Part shown: positions 9,674 to 21,590 of the stretch, piece by piece
How the letters are laid out: every line of letters begins with the position of its first letter
Position numbering within the stretch: the stretch's first letter is position 1
From: Paenibacillus kribbensis
GTDB taxonomy: Bacteria > Bacillota > Bacilli > Paenibacillales > Paenibacillaceae
Reading direction: 5' to 3'
Assembly (NCBI RefSeq): GCF_002240415.1
Contig: NZ_CP020028.1
Span: 1,258,501-1,322,500, forward strand
DNA: 64,000 nucleotides
The notes under the pieces: model-generated
Database searches by the model: none
Told to the model about the DNA's origin: nothing
What the model saw: the letters and a program-made list of their open reading frames with translations, nothing else
Program-made: the position numbers and the translations under genes

Positions 9674-11002
9674 ATGTTAAAAAAGAGTTTTTCATTACTT
9701 CTTGTAACCGCTTTAATTGTTGTATTGGCCGCTTGTGGTAAAGGTAGCGAAGCTGCACAGGACGGGAATAAAAAGGTCACATTAAAGATTATTCATTGGC
9801 AGCAGGAGAATATTAATAACTATATAAAGGAATTTAATAAAAGGTTTGAAGAGAAGTACCCGGATGTTCAGGTGGAGTATACGACGGTACCTGCTGACTC
9901 AACGTATGATCAACTGATGCAAACACGTATGAATGCTGGTTCATCCGGTGATGCAGACATTATTCCTCTGAAATTCAGCTTCGTAGGCGCACCGCAGGAA
10001 TGGTCCAAGGGAGCAGCTGATCCAATGTGGAAGCAATGGATTGATGGAGGACTAATAGCCGATCTGTCAGATCAGGCTTTTTTAAAAAACTATAATCCTA
10101 CAGATGTCAAAAATGCGATGACCTATAAGGACAAGGTATATGGTGTGAATATGGGTAAGGTGGCCCTGACAGGTTTGTTCTACAACAAAGAGATTTTTAA
10201 AAAATATAATCTTGCTGTGCCCACAACTTGGGATGAGCTGGTACATGTGATGAAGGTGCTCAAGGATAACGGCGTAGAACCGATTGGTTTTGGCGGTAAG
10301 GATGTATGGCCTATTAATCTTGCTGTCCAAGGGCTTCAGGCCTCTATTCATGATGATCAGTTGGAATATATCAAAGGGCTGTGGACAGGAAAGACGAAGC
10401 TGACAGACCCCGTCCAGCTTGAGGTGCTGGAAAAAACACAAATATTGATGAACAATGCCATTGGTGGATTTATGGGAATTGACTATGGAACCTTGCCAAG
10501 TTTGTTTGCTACAGGGCGTGTAGCTATGATTGCGGATGGCACGTGGGATGCAACTACGATCCAGACAGCCAATCCAGCGATGAAATTTGGTTATTTTCCG
10601 ATTCCGGGCAGCAATGATCCTGCCAAAAATAAAAACCTTGCAGGCAAGTATGATATGACATGGATGGTAGTGGAAAAGTCGCCCAACAAGGAATATGCGA
10701 TCAAATGGCTTGAAATGCTTTCCGAGAAGCAGAACTACACGGATTTTGTGAACGCCGCCGGATTTTTGCCAACACAGCCTGACGTGAAGATAACTAGTGA
10801 ATTTGTTAATGAAATCCAGCCTTCACTGGAAAACTTCAAGCTCTCCTGGGATCAGCTGTTCATCAATCGTAAAAATGTTGGACAGTACATTAAGGATGCC
10901 AGCGTACATGCGGAATTTCTGGCACCTGCGGGTCCGCTCAAGACACCATTGGAGCTTGCCCAAAAATCACAGGCAGATTGGGATGCGGCAGCCCCTAAAT
11001 AA
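9674..11002 (+). CDS. Sugar ABC transporter substrate-binding lipoprotein
   Basis: A 442-residue extracellular solute-binding protein of the UgpB/MalE type. Residues 1-21 form a lipoprotein signal peptide with lysines at 3-4, a hydrophobic core and the lipobox LAAC, placing the lipidated Cys at 21. The mature part has the usual EKYPDVQVEY and the closing block on bound sugar typical of family 1 binding proteins. I chose the ATG at 9674 because of GGGGGGA just upstream and the clean signal peptide; a longer frame starts at 9596. It is the first gene of the bglB operon, so its ligand is probably a beta-glucoside or cello-oligosaccharide, by inference. Confidence 0.92.
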   Translation: MLKKSFSLLLVTALIVVLAACGKGSEAAQDGNKKVTLKIIHWQQENINNYIKEFNKRFEEKYPDVQVEYTTVPADSTYDQLMQTRMNAGSSGDADIIPLKFSFVGAPQEWSKGAADPMWKQWIDGGLIADLSDQAFLKNYNPTDVKNAMTYKDKVYGVNMGKVALTGLFYNKEIFKKYNLAVPTTWDELVHVMKVLKDNGVEPIGFGGKDVWPINLAVQGLQASIHDDQLEYIKGLWTGKTKLTDPVQLEVLEKTQILMNNAIGGFMGIDYGTLPSLFATGRVAMIADGTWDATTIQTANPAMKFGYFPIPGSNDPAKNKNLAGKYDMTWMVVEKSPNKEYAIKWLEMLSEKQNYTDFVNAAGFLPTQPDVKITSEFVNEIQPSLENFKLSWDQLFINRKNVGQYIKDASVHAEFLAPAGPLKTPLELAQKSQADWDAAAPK

Positions 11003-11075
11003 ATCAATAGGCTTTGCATGAACACAGATTGGCAACGGCAAAGCTCCCATAATAATGTAAAAAGGTGTGAGGCCC

Positions 11076-11968
11076 ATGTATCCCTTCGGAAAGGGGGCGG
11101 CCCGGTTAATGCCGTATCTCTTGCTGAGTATTCCGGTGCTGCTCTATTTGCTTCTTGGCTTTGGTCCCTCCATGGTAACCGTACTGTTTTCCTTTACAGA
11201 TGCATCAGGTGTTCCGGGACAATCATGGAATTTTGTCGGATTTGAGAATTATACGACCTTCTTTACCTCCTCTGATTCAGGAGATCGTATCGCTTCTATT
11301 GGTCGTTCCTTATATTTTGCCGTAGCAGTGGTTGTGATTCAAAATGCAGTAGGGCTGTTCATGGCCATCCTTATTAATAAAAAGCTCAAAGGTGATGTAT
11401 TTTACCGCGCTGTGTTTTTCCTGCCTGTTGTGCTTGGGGTAACGGTATCCGGTCTGATCTGGCAGCTGATTGCCAACCCGCTTGGCGGTCCTGCGCAAGC
11501 CATGATGAACTTTTTTGGAACCAGCTCCAACTTTTTCGGGGATTATGATATTGCCTTTGAACTGATTATTTTCGTGCAAATCTGGATGTACATGGGTTAC
11601 TCAATGACTATTTTCTTAGCCGGACTGCAATCCATTCCCAATGATTTATATGAAGCAGGGTATATGGACGGCGCTTCCGGGTGGAAAGCGTTCAAAAATA
11701 TTACCTTTCCGATGATTGCGCCGTCCTTTACCGTCAATATGCTGCTGTCCATTATCGGAGCCTTGCAGACCTTTGACATTATTTATGTGCTGACAGGCGG
11801 CAAATTCAACACGACGACACTTGCGTTTGATGTGTATGCAACAGCCTTCGGCTCCGGGACGGCGGATTACGGCCTTGCTTCTGCAGTAGCTATGATCCAG
11901 TTCCTGTTCGTATTTACGGTATCCATGATTGCCCTGTATTACTTGCGCAGAAGGGAGGTAGAAATGTA

Positions 11969-11969
<1 letters not shown>
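11076..11969 (+). CDS. Sugar ABC transporter permease, MalF type
   Basis: A membrane protein of about 297 residues with six membrane segments. The cytoplasmic EAA loop, DLYEAGYMDGASGWKAFKNI (about residues 191-210), is the contact site for the ATPase. ATG 11076 is reached after an AAAAGGTGTGAGG stretch; a GTG at 11067 would add three residues. It follows the binding protein by 73 nt, and its stop overlaps the start of the second permease by one base (TAATG). Confidence 0.9.
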
Positions 11970-14157
<2,188 letters not shown>

Positions 14158-14179
14158 ACAGAAAAAGGGGATATAATTT

Positions 14180-14217
14180 AAGCCGTCATGCTGCAATCAC
14201 ACAACATGACGGCTTTT
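14180..14217. terminator. Bidirectional terminator between bglB and exoA
   Basis: AAGCCGTCATG (14180-14190) pairs perfectly with CATGACGGCTT (14205-14215), followed by T bases. It lies between the convergent stops of bglB and exoA. Confidence 0.88.
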
Positions 14218-14246
14218 AAGATTGCGGAATACTTGTGTAAGGCGGG

Positions 14247-15011
14247 TTATGCTGAAATATCCTGCATATCGAGTATAACAGGGCAGTGGTCGCTACCCGT
14301 AATATGGCAATCTATGCTTGCATCTATTAATAGCGGGCGAAGTCTGTCCGAGACGAGGAAGTAGTCGATCCGCCAGCCGATGTTCCGTTCTCTCACCTTC
14401 GGCATGTAGGACCACCAGGAATACACATCCGTCCGGTCAGGATAAAAGTGTCTGAAGGTGTCTATAAACCCGGCGCCTAGCAACTGCGACATTCGCTCCC
14501 GTTCCTCAGGCGTAAATCCGGCATTGCCATAGTTGGCTTTTGCATTTTTCAAATCAATCTCCTGATGAGCCACGTTGAGATCACCACAAACAATGACAGG
14601 CTTCGATGCATCCAGCTGTTGCAGATAGCTGCGGAAACGGTCCTCCCATTCCAGTCTGTAAGGCAGTCGGGACAAATCCCGTTTGGTATTCGGAGTATAC
14701 ACATTAACCAGATAAAACTTCTCGAATTCCAGAGTAATGGTCCTGCCTTCAGGCTCCCCATTTTCTTCAAGTCCATAATGCACAGAAAGCGGCTTGAATC
14801 TAGTGAAGATAGCCGTGCCGGAATATCCTTTTTTCTCGGCATAATTCCAGTACTGTGTGTATTCCTCCATGTTCTCCATGAGAATTTGACCCTCTTGAAG
14901 CTTGGTTTCCTGTACGCAAAAAATATCGGGATTTGTTTCTTTTAGATAAGTATAAAATCCTTTGGTCACACAGGCTCTTAAGCCATTAACATTCCAAGAT
15001 ATTAATTTCAT
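14247..15011 (-). CDS. exoA: Exodeoxyribonuclease III / AP endonuclease
   Basis: A 254-residue enzyme of the ExoIII/APE1 family, full length. It shows the metal and catalytic motifs in order: ISWNVNGLRA at the N-terminus, the Glu of VQETKLQ (about residue 35), VCGDLNVAH with the catalytic Asp, and the C-terminal GSDHCPVIL with the catalytic His. It cleaves DNA 5' to abasic sites and removes damaged 3' ends during base excision repair. The gene stands alone on the minus strand and ends at the shared terminator at 14180-14217. Confidence 0.96.
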   Translation of the reverse strand: MKLISWNVNGLRACVTKGFYTYLKETNPDIFCVQETKLQEGQILMENMEEYTQYWNYAEKKGYSGTAIFTRFKPLSVHYGLEENGEPEGRTITLEFEKFYLVNVYTPNTKRDLSRLPYRLEWEDRFRSYLQQLDASKPVIVCGDLNVAHQEIDLKNAKANYGNAGFTPEERERMSQLLGAGFIDTFRHFYPDRTDVYSWWSYMPKVRERNIGWRIDYFLVSDRLRPLLIDASIDCHITGSDHCPVILDMQDISA

Positions 15012-15175
15012 TGTCGATCTCCTTATTACTCATCGCGGTCAAGCGGTGTGGTTGAATATATCCTCGGTTGGGATAAGCATATATAATGAAATAACGATAT
15101 GGGGAACAAGATAGATGATAGCAATCTCTGTGTTTTTTTAAAAGGGCAGTTACTAGCAAGCCATGATCTGTACGC

Positions 15176-15230
15176 AAAAAAAGCTGCTTCCAACAAGCGC
15201 TAAACCGACATACGGCATAGTGGAAGCAGC
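15176..15230 (-). terminator. Terminator-like hairpin between tRNA-Arg and exoA
   Basis: On the minus strand GCTGCTTCCA (15221-15230 side) pairs with TGGAAGCAGC (15183-15192 side) across a 28-nt loop, and is followed by seven T (15176-15182). It is a strong-looking terminator, but the tRNA already has its own at 15308. The DNA from 15012 to 15337 holds no protein gene that I can support. Confidence 0.7.
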
Positions 15231-15307
15231 CTTTCTACATTAAAAATGCTAACGAAGCTAATGCTCCGACGTCCCCCCAAGGGGGTTCTCATCCCGTTGG
15301 AACGAAA

Positions 15308-15330
15308 AAAACTTCCTAACAGGAAGTTTT
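15308..15330 (-). terminator. Terminator of tRNA-Arg
   Basis: On the minus strand an 8-bp stem AACTTCCT / AGGAAGTT with a 3-nt loop (15310-15328) is followed by a run of T. It begins 9 nt after the tRNA 3' end. Confidence 0.88.
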
Positions 15331-15337
15331 GTCTATA

Positions 15338-15411
<74 letters not shown>

Positions 15412-15431
15412 ATAAAATTCAAGCGAATATT

Positions 15432-15460
15432 AATATATCACATGGATGCAAAAGATTCAA
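15432..15460 (-). promoter_or_regulatory. Promoter of tRNA-Arg
   Basis: On the minus strand TTGAAT (15455-15460) and TATATT (15432-15437) are separated by 17 nt, about 20 nt upstream of the tRNA 5' end. Confidence 0.7.
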
Positions 15461-15584
15461 GTCTTGTTTCCCATATTATTTGGTTGTTCAGACTTTGTGC
15501 AGCATAAATTCAGACTAGGCGTGGTTTTTTTTGCCTTATAAAAGGGTATGTTAGAATACAGGTGAATATGCGGAAGACGAGTGG

Positions 15585-15614
15585 TTGGACTTAAGCTGCT
15601 GTTTCTCATATAAT
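15585..15614 (+). promoter_or_regulatory. Promoter upstream of the ysoA-like gene
   Basis: TTGGAC (15585-15590) and a perfect TATAAT (15609-15614) are spaced by 18 nt, 33 nt upstream of the GTG start. Confidence 0.7.
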
Positions 15615-15646
15615 CTACAAATACTTTAGCTTGCGGAGGAGAGGGG

Positions 15647-16582
15647 GTGCCTTTAATAAAGGACTCCAAGGTGACGACAAAAGAAAACAATATTGTATTG
15701 TTTCCAAAGACACTGGACTATTATCAAATTCAACTTACTGTGATGCTTGAAAACGAACGTTACGGAGAGGCGATGGCGATGCTGCGTTTTTTAATGCAGT
15801 GTCAGGGACAGGAGCAGAAACAATACGATGAATGGGATGCTCTATTACAATGGCTGGAAGCTGCCTTTCCACAGTATGTTGACAGTGGGGGAGTAACGGA
15901 CGTTGTGGAAGAAGACGAGGTGGGCGAAGTAGAATTGGCTCGCCGCCATGCACGCTTTAAGCAAGAGCAGGATGCAGGGTATGGCAATAAGCTTCTGCAG
16001 ATGGCTATGGATGGACCATTATCCGAACAGACGATTTTAGCACTTGAGCAGTTGTCCTATCTGGAGCTGCCGGAAATTGACGATGCCTTGCTTCGCTGGA
16101 TAAAGGAACGGGAAATCCATCCTCTCCTCCAATTCCGAATTTTGCAGACCATGCGACGACGTGGAATGGAAGGGATAATAGAAATCAGACGGGGAGATGA
16201 AAAAGCGGAGATCGATATTGAAGCTGTTCCGCTTCAACCAGGTGATTTTCCTGAACAGATTATGCGTATTTTGGAACGGGTAGCTGATCAGACCGAGGTG
16301 CATGAGCCTACGCTGTTCTATTTTGCGCAGGAGCTGTGGTCGCAGTTTGTAATGGCTGTATATGGTACGAATGATTACAGATCGATGCTGGTGGAAGAGG
16401 ACGGAATACAGGATATTTGGGCGGCAGCTCTTCACCAGACGGTTTCAGAGAGTTTGGGTGGAAACAACAATGAGGAAGAAACACGTGCTATTTACGGCAT
16501 TACAGATGCGCTGCGCTTCCGTTTTGAGCAGGCGTATCGGTCAATGCGGCTCTTTGTAGCTGCGGGAATGAATACTCTTTGA
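15647..16582 (+). CDS. Conserved hypothetical protein in the position of B. subtilis ysoA
   Basis: A 311-residue acidic, helix-rich protein with no signal peptide or membrane segment. Its helical hairpin texture (for example TVMLENERYGEAMAMLRFL) suggests a TPR-like or HEAT-like scaffold, but I cannot mark clear repeats. In B. subtilis the gene just upstream of tig is ysoA, a TPR protein, which supports a weak orthology guess. The GTG at 15647 is chosen because GGAGGAGAGGGG precedes it. Function unknown. Spacing and a separate promoter before tig suggest it is its own unit. Confidence 0.75.
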   Translation: MPLIKDSKVTTKENNIVLFPKTLDYYQIQLTVMLENERYGEAMAMLRFLMQCQGQEQKQYDEWDALLQWLEAAFPQYVDSGGVTDVVEEDEVGEVELARRHARFKQEQDAGYGNKLLQMAMDGPLSEQTILALEQLSYLELPEIDDALLRWIKEREIHPLLQFRILQTMRRRGMEGIIEIRRGDEKAEIDIEAVPLQPGDFPEQIMRILERVADQTEVHEPTLFYFAQELWSQFVMAVYGTNDYRSMLVEEDGIQDIWAAALHQTVSESLGGNNNEEETRAIYGITDALRFRFEQAYRSMRLFVAAGMNTL

Positions 16583-16625
16583 ATGACCGGAAACGTTTAC
16601 CTGTAAAGCATTGAAAGGGCTGCTC

Positions 16626-16654
16626 TTGAAAAAGACAGTAATGTTAGATATACT
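16626..16654 (+). promoter_or_regulatory. Promoter of tig
   Basis: TTGAAA (16626-16631) and TATACT (16649-16654) with an exact 17-nt spacer, 72 nt before the tig start. Confidence 0.75.
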
Positions 16655-16726
16655 ATAATGGTTATTTTGTGTGCGTTGATTGAAATGAAAACTAAGTGAA
16701 GATTTTGTTGGAGGGGAAAGCATAAA

Positions 16727-18040
16727 ATGAAAGCAACTTGGGAGAAAATAGAGAAGAACCTTGGGGTTCTTGAAGTTGAGGTTGACGCGGATCGTGTAGC
16801 CGCTGCACTCGACAAAGCTTTTAATAAAGTGGTAAAGCAAGTAAGTGTACCAGGATTCCGTAAAGGAAAGGTACCACGCCCTATTTTTGAAAAACGCTAT
16901 GGTATTGAAAGCTTGTATCAGGATGCAATCGACTTCCTGCTGCCAGAAGCTTATGGTGAAGCTGTAGAGCAAACGGACATTTTCCCGGTTGATAGCCCGG
17001 ACGTTGAAATTGATCAATTTGCTAAAGGCGAATCTTTCAAATTCAAAGCGAAGGTGACAGTTAAGCCTGAAGTTACTTTGGGCGAGTACAAAGGCGTAGA
17101 AGTGCCTGTAAGCAAAATCGAAGTAAGCGACGAAGAGCTGACTCAAGAGCTGGAGCGCCTGCAACAACGTCATGCTGAATTGGTTGTCGTTGATGAAGAT
17201 GCTGCTCAATCCGGCGATACAGCTATTATCGACTTCGACGGTTCCGTAGACGGCGTACAGTTCGAAGGCGGACAAGCAGAGAAGTATTCTCTGGAGCTGG
17301 GCTCCAACACATTCATCCCTGGCTTTGAAGATCAAGTGATTGGTTTGCATACTGGCGATTCCAAGGACGTTGAAGTAACGTTCCCTGAGAACTACCATTC
17401 TGCTGACCTGGCTGGTAAACAAGCTGTATTCAAAGTGAAAGTTCATGAGCTGAAACGCAAAGTTCTTCCTGAACTGGACGATGAATTTGCTAAAGATGTA
17501 AGTGAATTTGACACATTGGCTGAATTCAAGGAAGACCTGAAAAAGCAATTGCTGGAGCGTAAGGAAAATGAAGCTAAAGCAGCTCGTGAGGGTGCTGTAG
17601 TGGAGAAAGTTGCTGAGAATGCAACCATCGACATTCCTGAAGCAATGGTCAAGAGTGAAGTGCAAAACATGGTTCGCGATTTCGACAACCGTCTGCGCAG
17701 CCAAGGCATGAACCTTGAAATGTTCCTCGGCTTCTCCGGTCAAAGCAAGGAAGACCTGGAAGAGCAAATGAAAACTGATGCTGAGAAGCGCGTACGTAAC
17801 AACCTCGTGCTGGAGCAAGTGGCTAAGGCAGAAAACATCGAAGTTTCCGAAGCGGAAATTGATGAAGAGCTGAAAAACATGGCTGATGCTTACAAACGTT
17901 CTGTTGAAGAAATCCGCAGTATTCTGGAAAGTAACGGCTCGTTTGCCAACTTGAAAGAAGAGATCTCACTGCGCAAAACAATTGCTTTGCTGGTGGAAAA
18001 CAGCAAAGAAGTTGAAGCACCAGCTGCAGCTGCTGAGTAA
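16727..18040 (+). CDS. tig: Trigger factor, ribosome-associated chaperone and prolyl isomerase
   Basis: A 437-residue protein with the three trigger factor domains. The N-terminal ribosome-binding domain includes the signature VPGFRKGKVPRPIFEKRYG (about residues 41-59). The FKBP-type isomerase domain (about 150-240) has SGDTAIIDFDGSVDGV, and the C-terminal chaperone arms follow. It binds nascent chains at ribosomal protein uL23 and delays misfolding. The ATG at 16727 follows TGGAGGGGAAAG. Codon use is strongly biased, as in highly expressed genes. It has its own promoter and terminator and so is separate from clpP. Confidence 0.98.
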   Translation: MKATWEKIEKNLGVLEVEVDADRVAAALDKAFNKVVKQVSVPGFRKGKVPRPIFEKRYGIESLYQDAIDFLLPEAYGEAVEQTDIFPVDSPDVEIDQFAKGESFKFKAKVTVKPEVTLGEYKGVEVPVSKIEVSDEELTQELERLQQRHAELVVVDEDAAQSGDTAIIDFDGSVDGVQFEGGQAEKYSLELGSNTFIPGFEDQVIGLHTGDSKDVEVTFPENYHSADLAGKQAVFKVKVHELKRKVLPELDDEFAKDVSEFDTLAEFKEDLKKQLLERKENEAKAAREGAVVEKVAENATIDIPEAMVKSEVQNMVRDFDNRLRSQGMNLEMFLGFSGQSKEDLEEQMKTDAEKRVRNNLVLEQVAKAENIEVSEAEIDEELKNMADAYKRSVEEIRSILESNGSFANLKEEISLRKTIALLVENSKEVEAPAAAAE

Positions 18041-18102
18041 TTCAAACGATAAAATATACGGGTATGCTGTTACAGGCTGCAACGTAGTAATTAGATAGGG
18101 GT

Positions 18103-18136
18103 AAGGCACGTAGTGAAAGTTACGTGCCTTATTTTT
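18103..18136 (+). terminator. Terminator of tig
   Basis: Perfect 10-bp stem AAGGCACGTA / TACGTGCCTT (18103-18112 and 18121-18130) followed by ATTTTT. Confidence 0.9.
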
Positions 18137-18447
18137 ACCTTAGGAAACCTAAATTTTAGTCGTTTATGGAAAGGGCTGTAAGTGGTGTTTTCGTGTTTTA
18201 CATAAGTCACTACTGTACATTTGCACATACATACGAAACATGGTTAAATATGAGAAGGTCTCGGCAGAGCGTATTGTAAACAGCCGCACTTTAGATGAGC
18301 GGATGCAAATATGACACGAGACTCTGAACATGTTAAAATATTTTGTAAGGTGTTCACGTTTCATGCTCGCCGCTTTCGTTTTAATGGGACTTAAGGAAGC
18401 GGATGAATACAGGTGTTCATTTTAATTAAGAAAAGAGGTTGGTCGTG
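18137..18447 (+). other. Structured non-coding region upstream of clpP
   Basis: Over 300 nt between the tig terminator and clpP hold no open frame that I can support. Two structured parts stand out. GTCTCG (18258-18263) can pair with CGAGAC (18317-18322), enclosing CCGC (18284-18287) and GCGG (18299-18302). A second hairpin, CCGCTT / AAGCGG, spans 18370-18402 and has no T run. I looked for CtsR-type GGTCAAA repeats, common before clpP in Firmicutes, and saw none. A clear sigma-A promoter was also not evident. Confidence 0.4.
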
Positions 18448-19038
18448 ATGAGTCTCGTCCCTATGGTTGTGGAACAAACGAATCGAGGAGAACGATCTTA
18501 CGATATTTACTCGCGGTTGCTTAAGGATCGCATTATTTTCCTAAGTGGCCCGATTGATGACGATGTCGCCAATCTCGTCATTGCACAGCTATTGTTCCTT
18601 GCTGCGGAAGATCCGGAGAAGGATATCAATTTGTATATTAACTCGCCGGGCGGTTCTGTAACTGCGGGCATGGGTATATATGATACAATGCAATTTATTA
18701 AGCCGGACGTATCAACGATCTGTGTAGGCATGGCTGCAAGTATGGGTTCTTTGTTGCTCACAGCGGGTGCACCAGGCAAAAGATATGCGCTTACCAACAG
18801 TGAGGTTATGATCCATCAGCCGCTCGGCGGCATTCAGGGGCAAGCCTCTGATATGCTGATCCATGCGGACTGGATTATCAAAACACGTGCCAAGCTGAAT
18901 CAAATCTATGTAGAGCGTACGGGTCAGCCCCTCGAAAAAATCGAACGTGATACTGACCGGGATTTCTTCATGGAAGCAGAAGAGGCAAAAGCATATGGTA
19001 TCATTGACCAGGTGCTGTCTAAACCGATTAATCTGTAA
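18448..19038 (+). CDS. clpP: ATP-dependent Clp protease proteolytic subunit
   Basis: A 196-residue serine peptidase with the catalytic triad Ser98 (GMAASMGS), His123 (MIHQPLGG) and Asp172 (DRDFF), and the family block [15 protein letters not shown]. Tetradecameric rings degrade proteins fed by Clp ATPases; ClpX is encoded immediately downstream. I chose the ATG at 18448 with AAGAGGTTGG upstream; an in-frame TTG at 18439 would add three residues. The tandem clpP-clpX arrangement differs from B. subtilis, where clpP is elsewhere. Confidence 0.97.
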   Translation: MSLVPMVVEQTNRGERSYDIYSRLLKDRIIFLSGPIDDDVANLVIAQLLFLAAEDPEKDINLYINSPGGSVTAGMGIYDTMQFIKPDVSTICVGMAASMGSLLLTAGAPGKRYALTNSEVMIHQPLGGIQGQASDMLIHADWIIKTRAKLNQIYVERTGQPLEKIERDTDRDFFMEAEEAKAYGIIDQVLSKPINL

Positions 19039-19050
19039 AGGGGTGGCTCT

Positions 19051-20307
19051 ATGTTTAAATTTAATGATGAAAAAGGACAATTGAAATGTTCTTTCTGCGG
19101 CAAATCTCAAGATCAGGTTCGCAAGCTTGTTGCCGGACCAGGTGTATATATATGTGACGAATGCATTGAGCTGTGCACGGAGATTGTGGAAGAGGAATTG
19201 GGTCATGAAGAAGAAGTAGATCTGAAAGACATTCCGAAACCGATGCAAATCCGTGAGATTTTGGATCAATATGTCATTGGTCAGGATCAAGCGAAAAAAT
19301 CGTTGTCTGTAGCGGTATATAACCATTACAAACGTATTAATACACAAAACAAAATTGATGATGTAGAGTTGCAAAAAAGCAACATTCTGATGCTTGGACC
19401 TACAGGTTCGGGTAAAACGTTGCTTGCGCAAACCATGGCTAAAATTTTGAACGTACCTTTTGCTATTGCAGATGCCACTTCCCTCACGGAAGCCGGTTAT
19501 GTAGGTGAAGACGTTGAAAACATTTTGCTGAAATTGATTCAAGCAGCCGATTATGATGTGGAAAAAGCCGAGCGCGGCATCATCTACATTGACGAAATTG
19601 ATAAAGTAGCCCGTAAATCCGAAAACCCGTCCATTACGCGCGACGTATCGGGAGAAGGTGTACAGCAGGCGCTGCTTAAAATTTTGGAAGGCACGGTTGC
19701 TTCTGTACCTCCGCAAGGTGGCCGCAAGCATCCGCATCAAGAGTTCATTCAAATTGACACCACAAATATCCTGTTTATTTGCGGTGGCGCCTTTGACGGT
19801 CTGGAGCAAATGATCAAACGCCGTATCGGTAAAAAGGTCATTGGCTTTAATGCCACTAGCGAACAAAAAGATCTGAAGCCAGGCGAATATACTTCCATGG
19901 TATTGCCTGAGGATCTGTTGAAATTCGGGCTGATTCCGGAATTCGTAGGACGTTTGCCAGTCATTTCTACGCTGGAGCCGCTTGATGAGAAAACATTGGT
20001 TCGTATTTTGTCGGAGCCGAAAAATGCGTTAACCAAGCAATACCAGAAGATGCTGGAACTGGATAATGTGCAGCTGGAGTTTAAGCAAGATGCTCTGGAA
20101 GCCATTGCTCGTGAGGCGATCAAGCGTAACACGGGTGCCCGTGGTCTTCGCGCGATCATTGAAGGTATTATGCTCGACGTCATGTATGAAGTTCCTTCCC
20201 GTGATGATGTGACGACTTGCGTCATCAACGAGCAGGTAGTAAAAGAAAAAATCGCACCGGAACTCGGTGGTACAGATAAGGATAAAAAACAAGAAGAGAG
20301 CGCCTAA
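19051..20307 (+). CDS. clpX: ATP-dependent Clp protease ATP-binding subunit ClpX
   Basis: A 418-residue AAA+ unfoldase. The N-terminal zinc-binding domain has four cysteines (CSFCGKS and ICDECIELC). The AAA module carries Walker A GPTGSGKT, Walker [10 protein letters not shown] and the pore-region and sensor segments, and the IGF-loop area needed to bind ClpP lies around [15 protein letters not shown] residues (here [12 protein letters not shown]). It selects and unfolds substrates for ClpP. It follows clpP by 12 nt with AAAGGGG before the ATG, so the two are co-transcribed. Confidence 0.98.
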   Translation: MFKFNDEKGQLKCSFCGKSQDQVRKLVAGPGVYICDECIELCTEIVEEELGHEEEVDLKDIPKPMQIREILDQYVIGQDQAKKSLSVAVYNHYKRINTQNKIDDVELQKSNILMLGPTGSGKTLLAQTMAKILNVPFAIADATSLTEAGYVGEDVENILLKLIQAADYDVEKAERGIIYIDEIDKVARKSENPSITRDVSGEGVQQALLKILEGTVASVPPQGGRKHPHQEFIQIDTTNILFICGGAFDGLEQMIKRRIGKKVIGFNATSEQKDLKPGEYTSMVLPEDLLKFGLIPEFVGRLPVISTLEPLDEKTLVRILSEPKNALTKQYQKMLELDNVQLEFKQDALEAIAREAIKRNTGARGLRAIIEGIMLDVMYEVPSRDDVTTCVINEQVVKEKIAPELGGTDKDKKQEESA

Positions 20308-20348
20308 GGATTGATACTTCGCGATCTCTAAAACATGAGAAGCCGAAT

Positions 20349-20388
20349 CTCCACTTCACTAAACCGTATGAGGTTTTAAGGGGTGGAG
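20349..20388 (+). other. Hairpin between clpX and ispG
   Basis: CTCCACTTC pairs with GGGGTGGAG, with a second stem AAACC / GGTTT inside an internal loop. It is followed by a T/G-rich stretch without a clean T run and ends shortly before the ispG ribosome-binding site. It may be a weak terminator of clpX or a 5' structure affecting ispG. Confidence 0.4.
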
Positions 20389-20416
20389 GTTTGGTGTTAA
20401 TGGGAGAGAAAAGTAC

Positions 20417-21535
20417 ATGTTCTTAAGACAAGACACACGTCCCGTTAAAGTCGGGAATCTGACGATTGGCGGCAGCAATGAAGTCATTATCCAAAGTATG
20501 TGTACAACCAAAACAGCAGATGTGGAAGCTACGGTAGCCGAGATTCTTCGCTTGGAGGAAGCCGGATGTCAACTGGTGCGGGTTACGGTCAACAATGAGG
20601 AAGCAGCCGCTGCCATTAAGGAAATTAAAAAACGGATTCATATTCCGCTCGTCGCGGATATTCATTTTAATTACAAGCTGGCTCTACTGGCGATTGAAAA
20701 CGGAATTGACAAGGTCCGCATTAATCCAGGCAATATTGGTCGACGCGAAAAAGTGGAGGCTGTCGTTAATGCGTGTAAGGAAAAAGGGATTCCGATTCGG
20801 ATTGGTGTCAATGCCGGATCATTGGAGCAGCATTTGCTGGATAAGTACGGTTATCCGACGCCAGAAGCGATGGTAGAAAGCGCGCTGTACCATATCAGTA
20901 TTTTGGAGGAGCTTGATTTCCACGATATTATCGTATCTCTGAAAGCATCTGACGTACCCATGGCGATTGCCGCTTATACGAAGGCCGCTGGAATTATCAA
21001 GTATCCGCTCCATCTGGGTATCACCGAAGCAGGTACGCTCTTTACCGGAACGGTCAAAAGTGCGGCGGGGATGGGGGCCTTGCTGGCATCAGGCATCGGC
21101 TCCACGATGCGTATTTCACTCAGTGCCGATCCGGTGGAAGAAGTGAAGGTTGCACGGGAACTGCTCAAAACGTTTGGACTGATCACCAACGCTGCGACAT
21201 TGATTTCCTGTCCAACTTGCGGACGTCTGGATATCGATCTGTTCTCTATTGCCAACGAGGTAGAGGACTATATTGCCAAACTCAAGGTGCCGATTAAAGT
21301 ATCGGTGCTGGGCTGTGCAGTAAATGGTCCGGGTGAAGCGAAGGAAGCGGATATCGGCATTGCTGGAGCACGCGGGGAAGGGCTTTTGTTCCGTTACGGT
21401 AAAATGATCCGCAAAGTGCCCGAGGCTGACATGGTTGATGAATTGAAAAAAGAAATTGATGTCATCGTCAAAGCGTATGAAGAGACAGGCAAAATCCCTG
21501 GGCGCGAAGAACGCCATACAGCTGAGAAAGTATAG
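20417..21535 (+). CDS. ispG: 4-hydroxy-3-methylbut-2-en-1-yl diphosphate synthase (IspG/GcpE)
   Basis: A 372-residue iron-sulfur enzyme of the methylerythritol phosphate route to isoprenoids, converting cyclic MEcPP to HMBPP. The TIM-barrel half begins with [12 protein letters not shown] and includes [13 protein letters not shown]; the C-terminal half carries the cluster cysteines in CPTCGR and [18 protein letters not shown] precedes the ATG at 20417. The gene sits between clpX and lonB, a position not occupied by it in B. subtilis. A strong terminator at 21591 separates it from lonB. Confidence 0.97.
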   Translation: MFLRQDTRPVKVGNLTIGGSNEVIIQSMCTTKTADVEATVAEILRLEEAGCQLVRVTVNNEEAAAAIKEIKKRIHIPLVADIHFNYKLALLAIENGIDKVRINPGNIGRREKVEAVVNACKEKGIPIRIGVNAGSLEQHLLDKYGYPTPEAMVESALYHISILEELDFHDIIVSLKASDVPMAIAAYTKAAGIIKYPLHLGITEAGTLFTGTVKSAAGMGALLASGIGSTMRISLSADPVEEVKVARELLKTFGLITNAATLISCPTCGRLDIDLFSIANEVEDYIAKLKVPIKVSVLGCAVNGPGEAKEADIGIAGARGEGLLFRYGKMIRKVPEADMVDELKKEIDVIVKAYEETGKIPGREERHTAEKV

Positions 21536-21590
21536 ACCCAATCAGTTTTATACAGGAGTATAATCATACTTTATGGTCATTATATCATCG

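Noticed and set aside
16541..17818. A 425-codon open frame on the minus strand opposite trigger factor
   Set aside because: It lies wholly antisense to tig, has low-complexity Phe/Leu-rich content and no SD. It is a by-product of the strong codon bias of tig.
18137..18447. CtsR heptad repeats before clpP
   Set aside because: No GGTCAAA direct repeats could be found in this interval on either strand.
18712..19866. A 384-codon minus-strand frame opposite clpP and clpX
   Set aside because: It spans the junction of two well-supported genes, has no ribosome-binding site and no recognisable domain.
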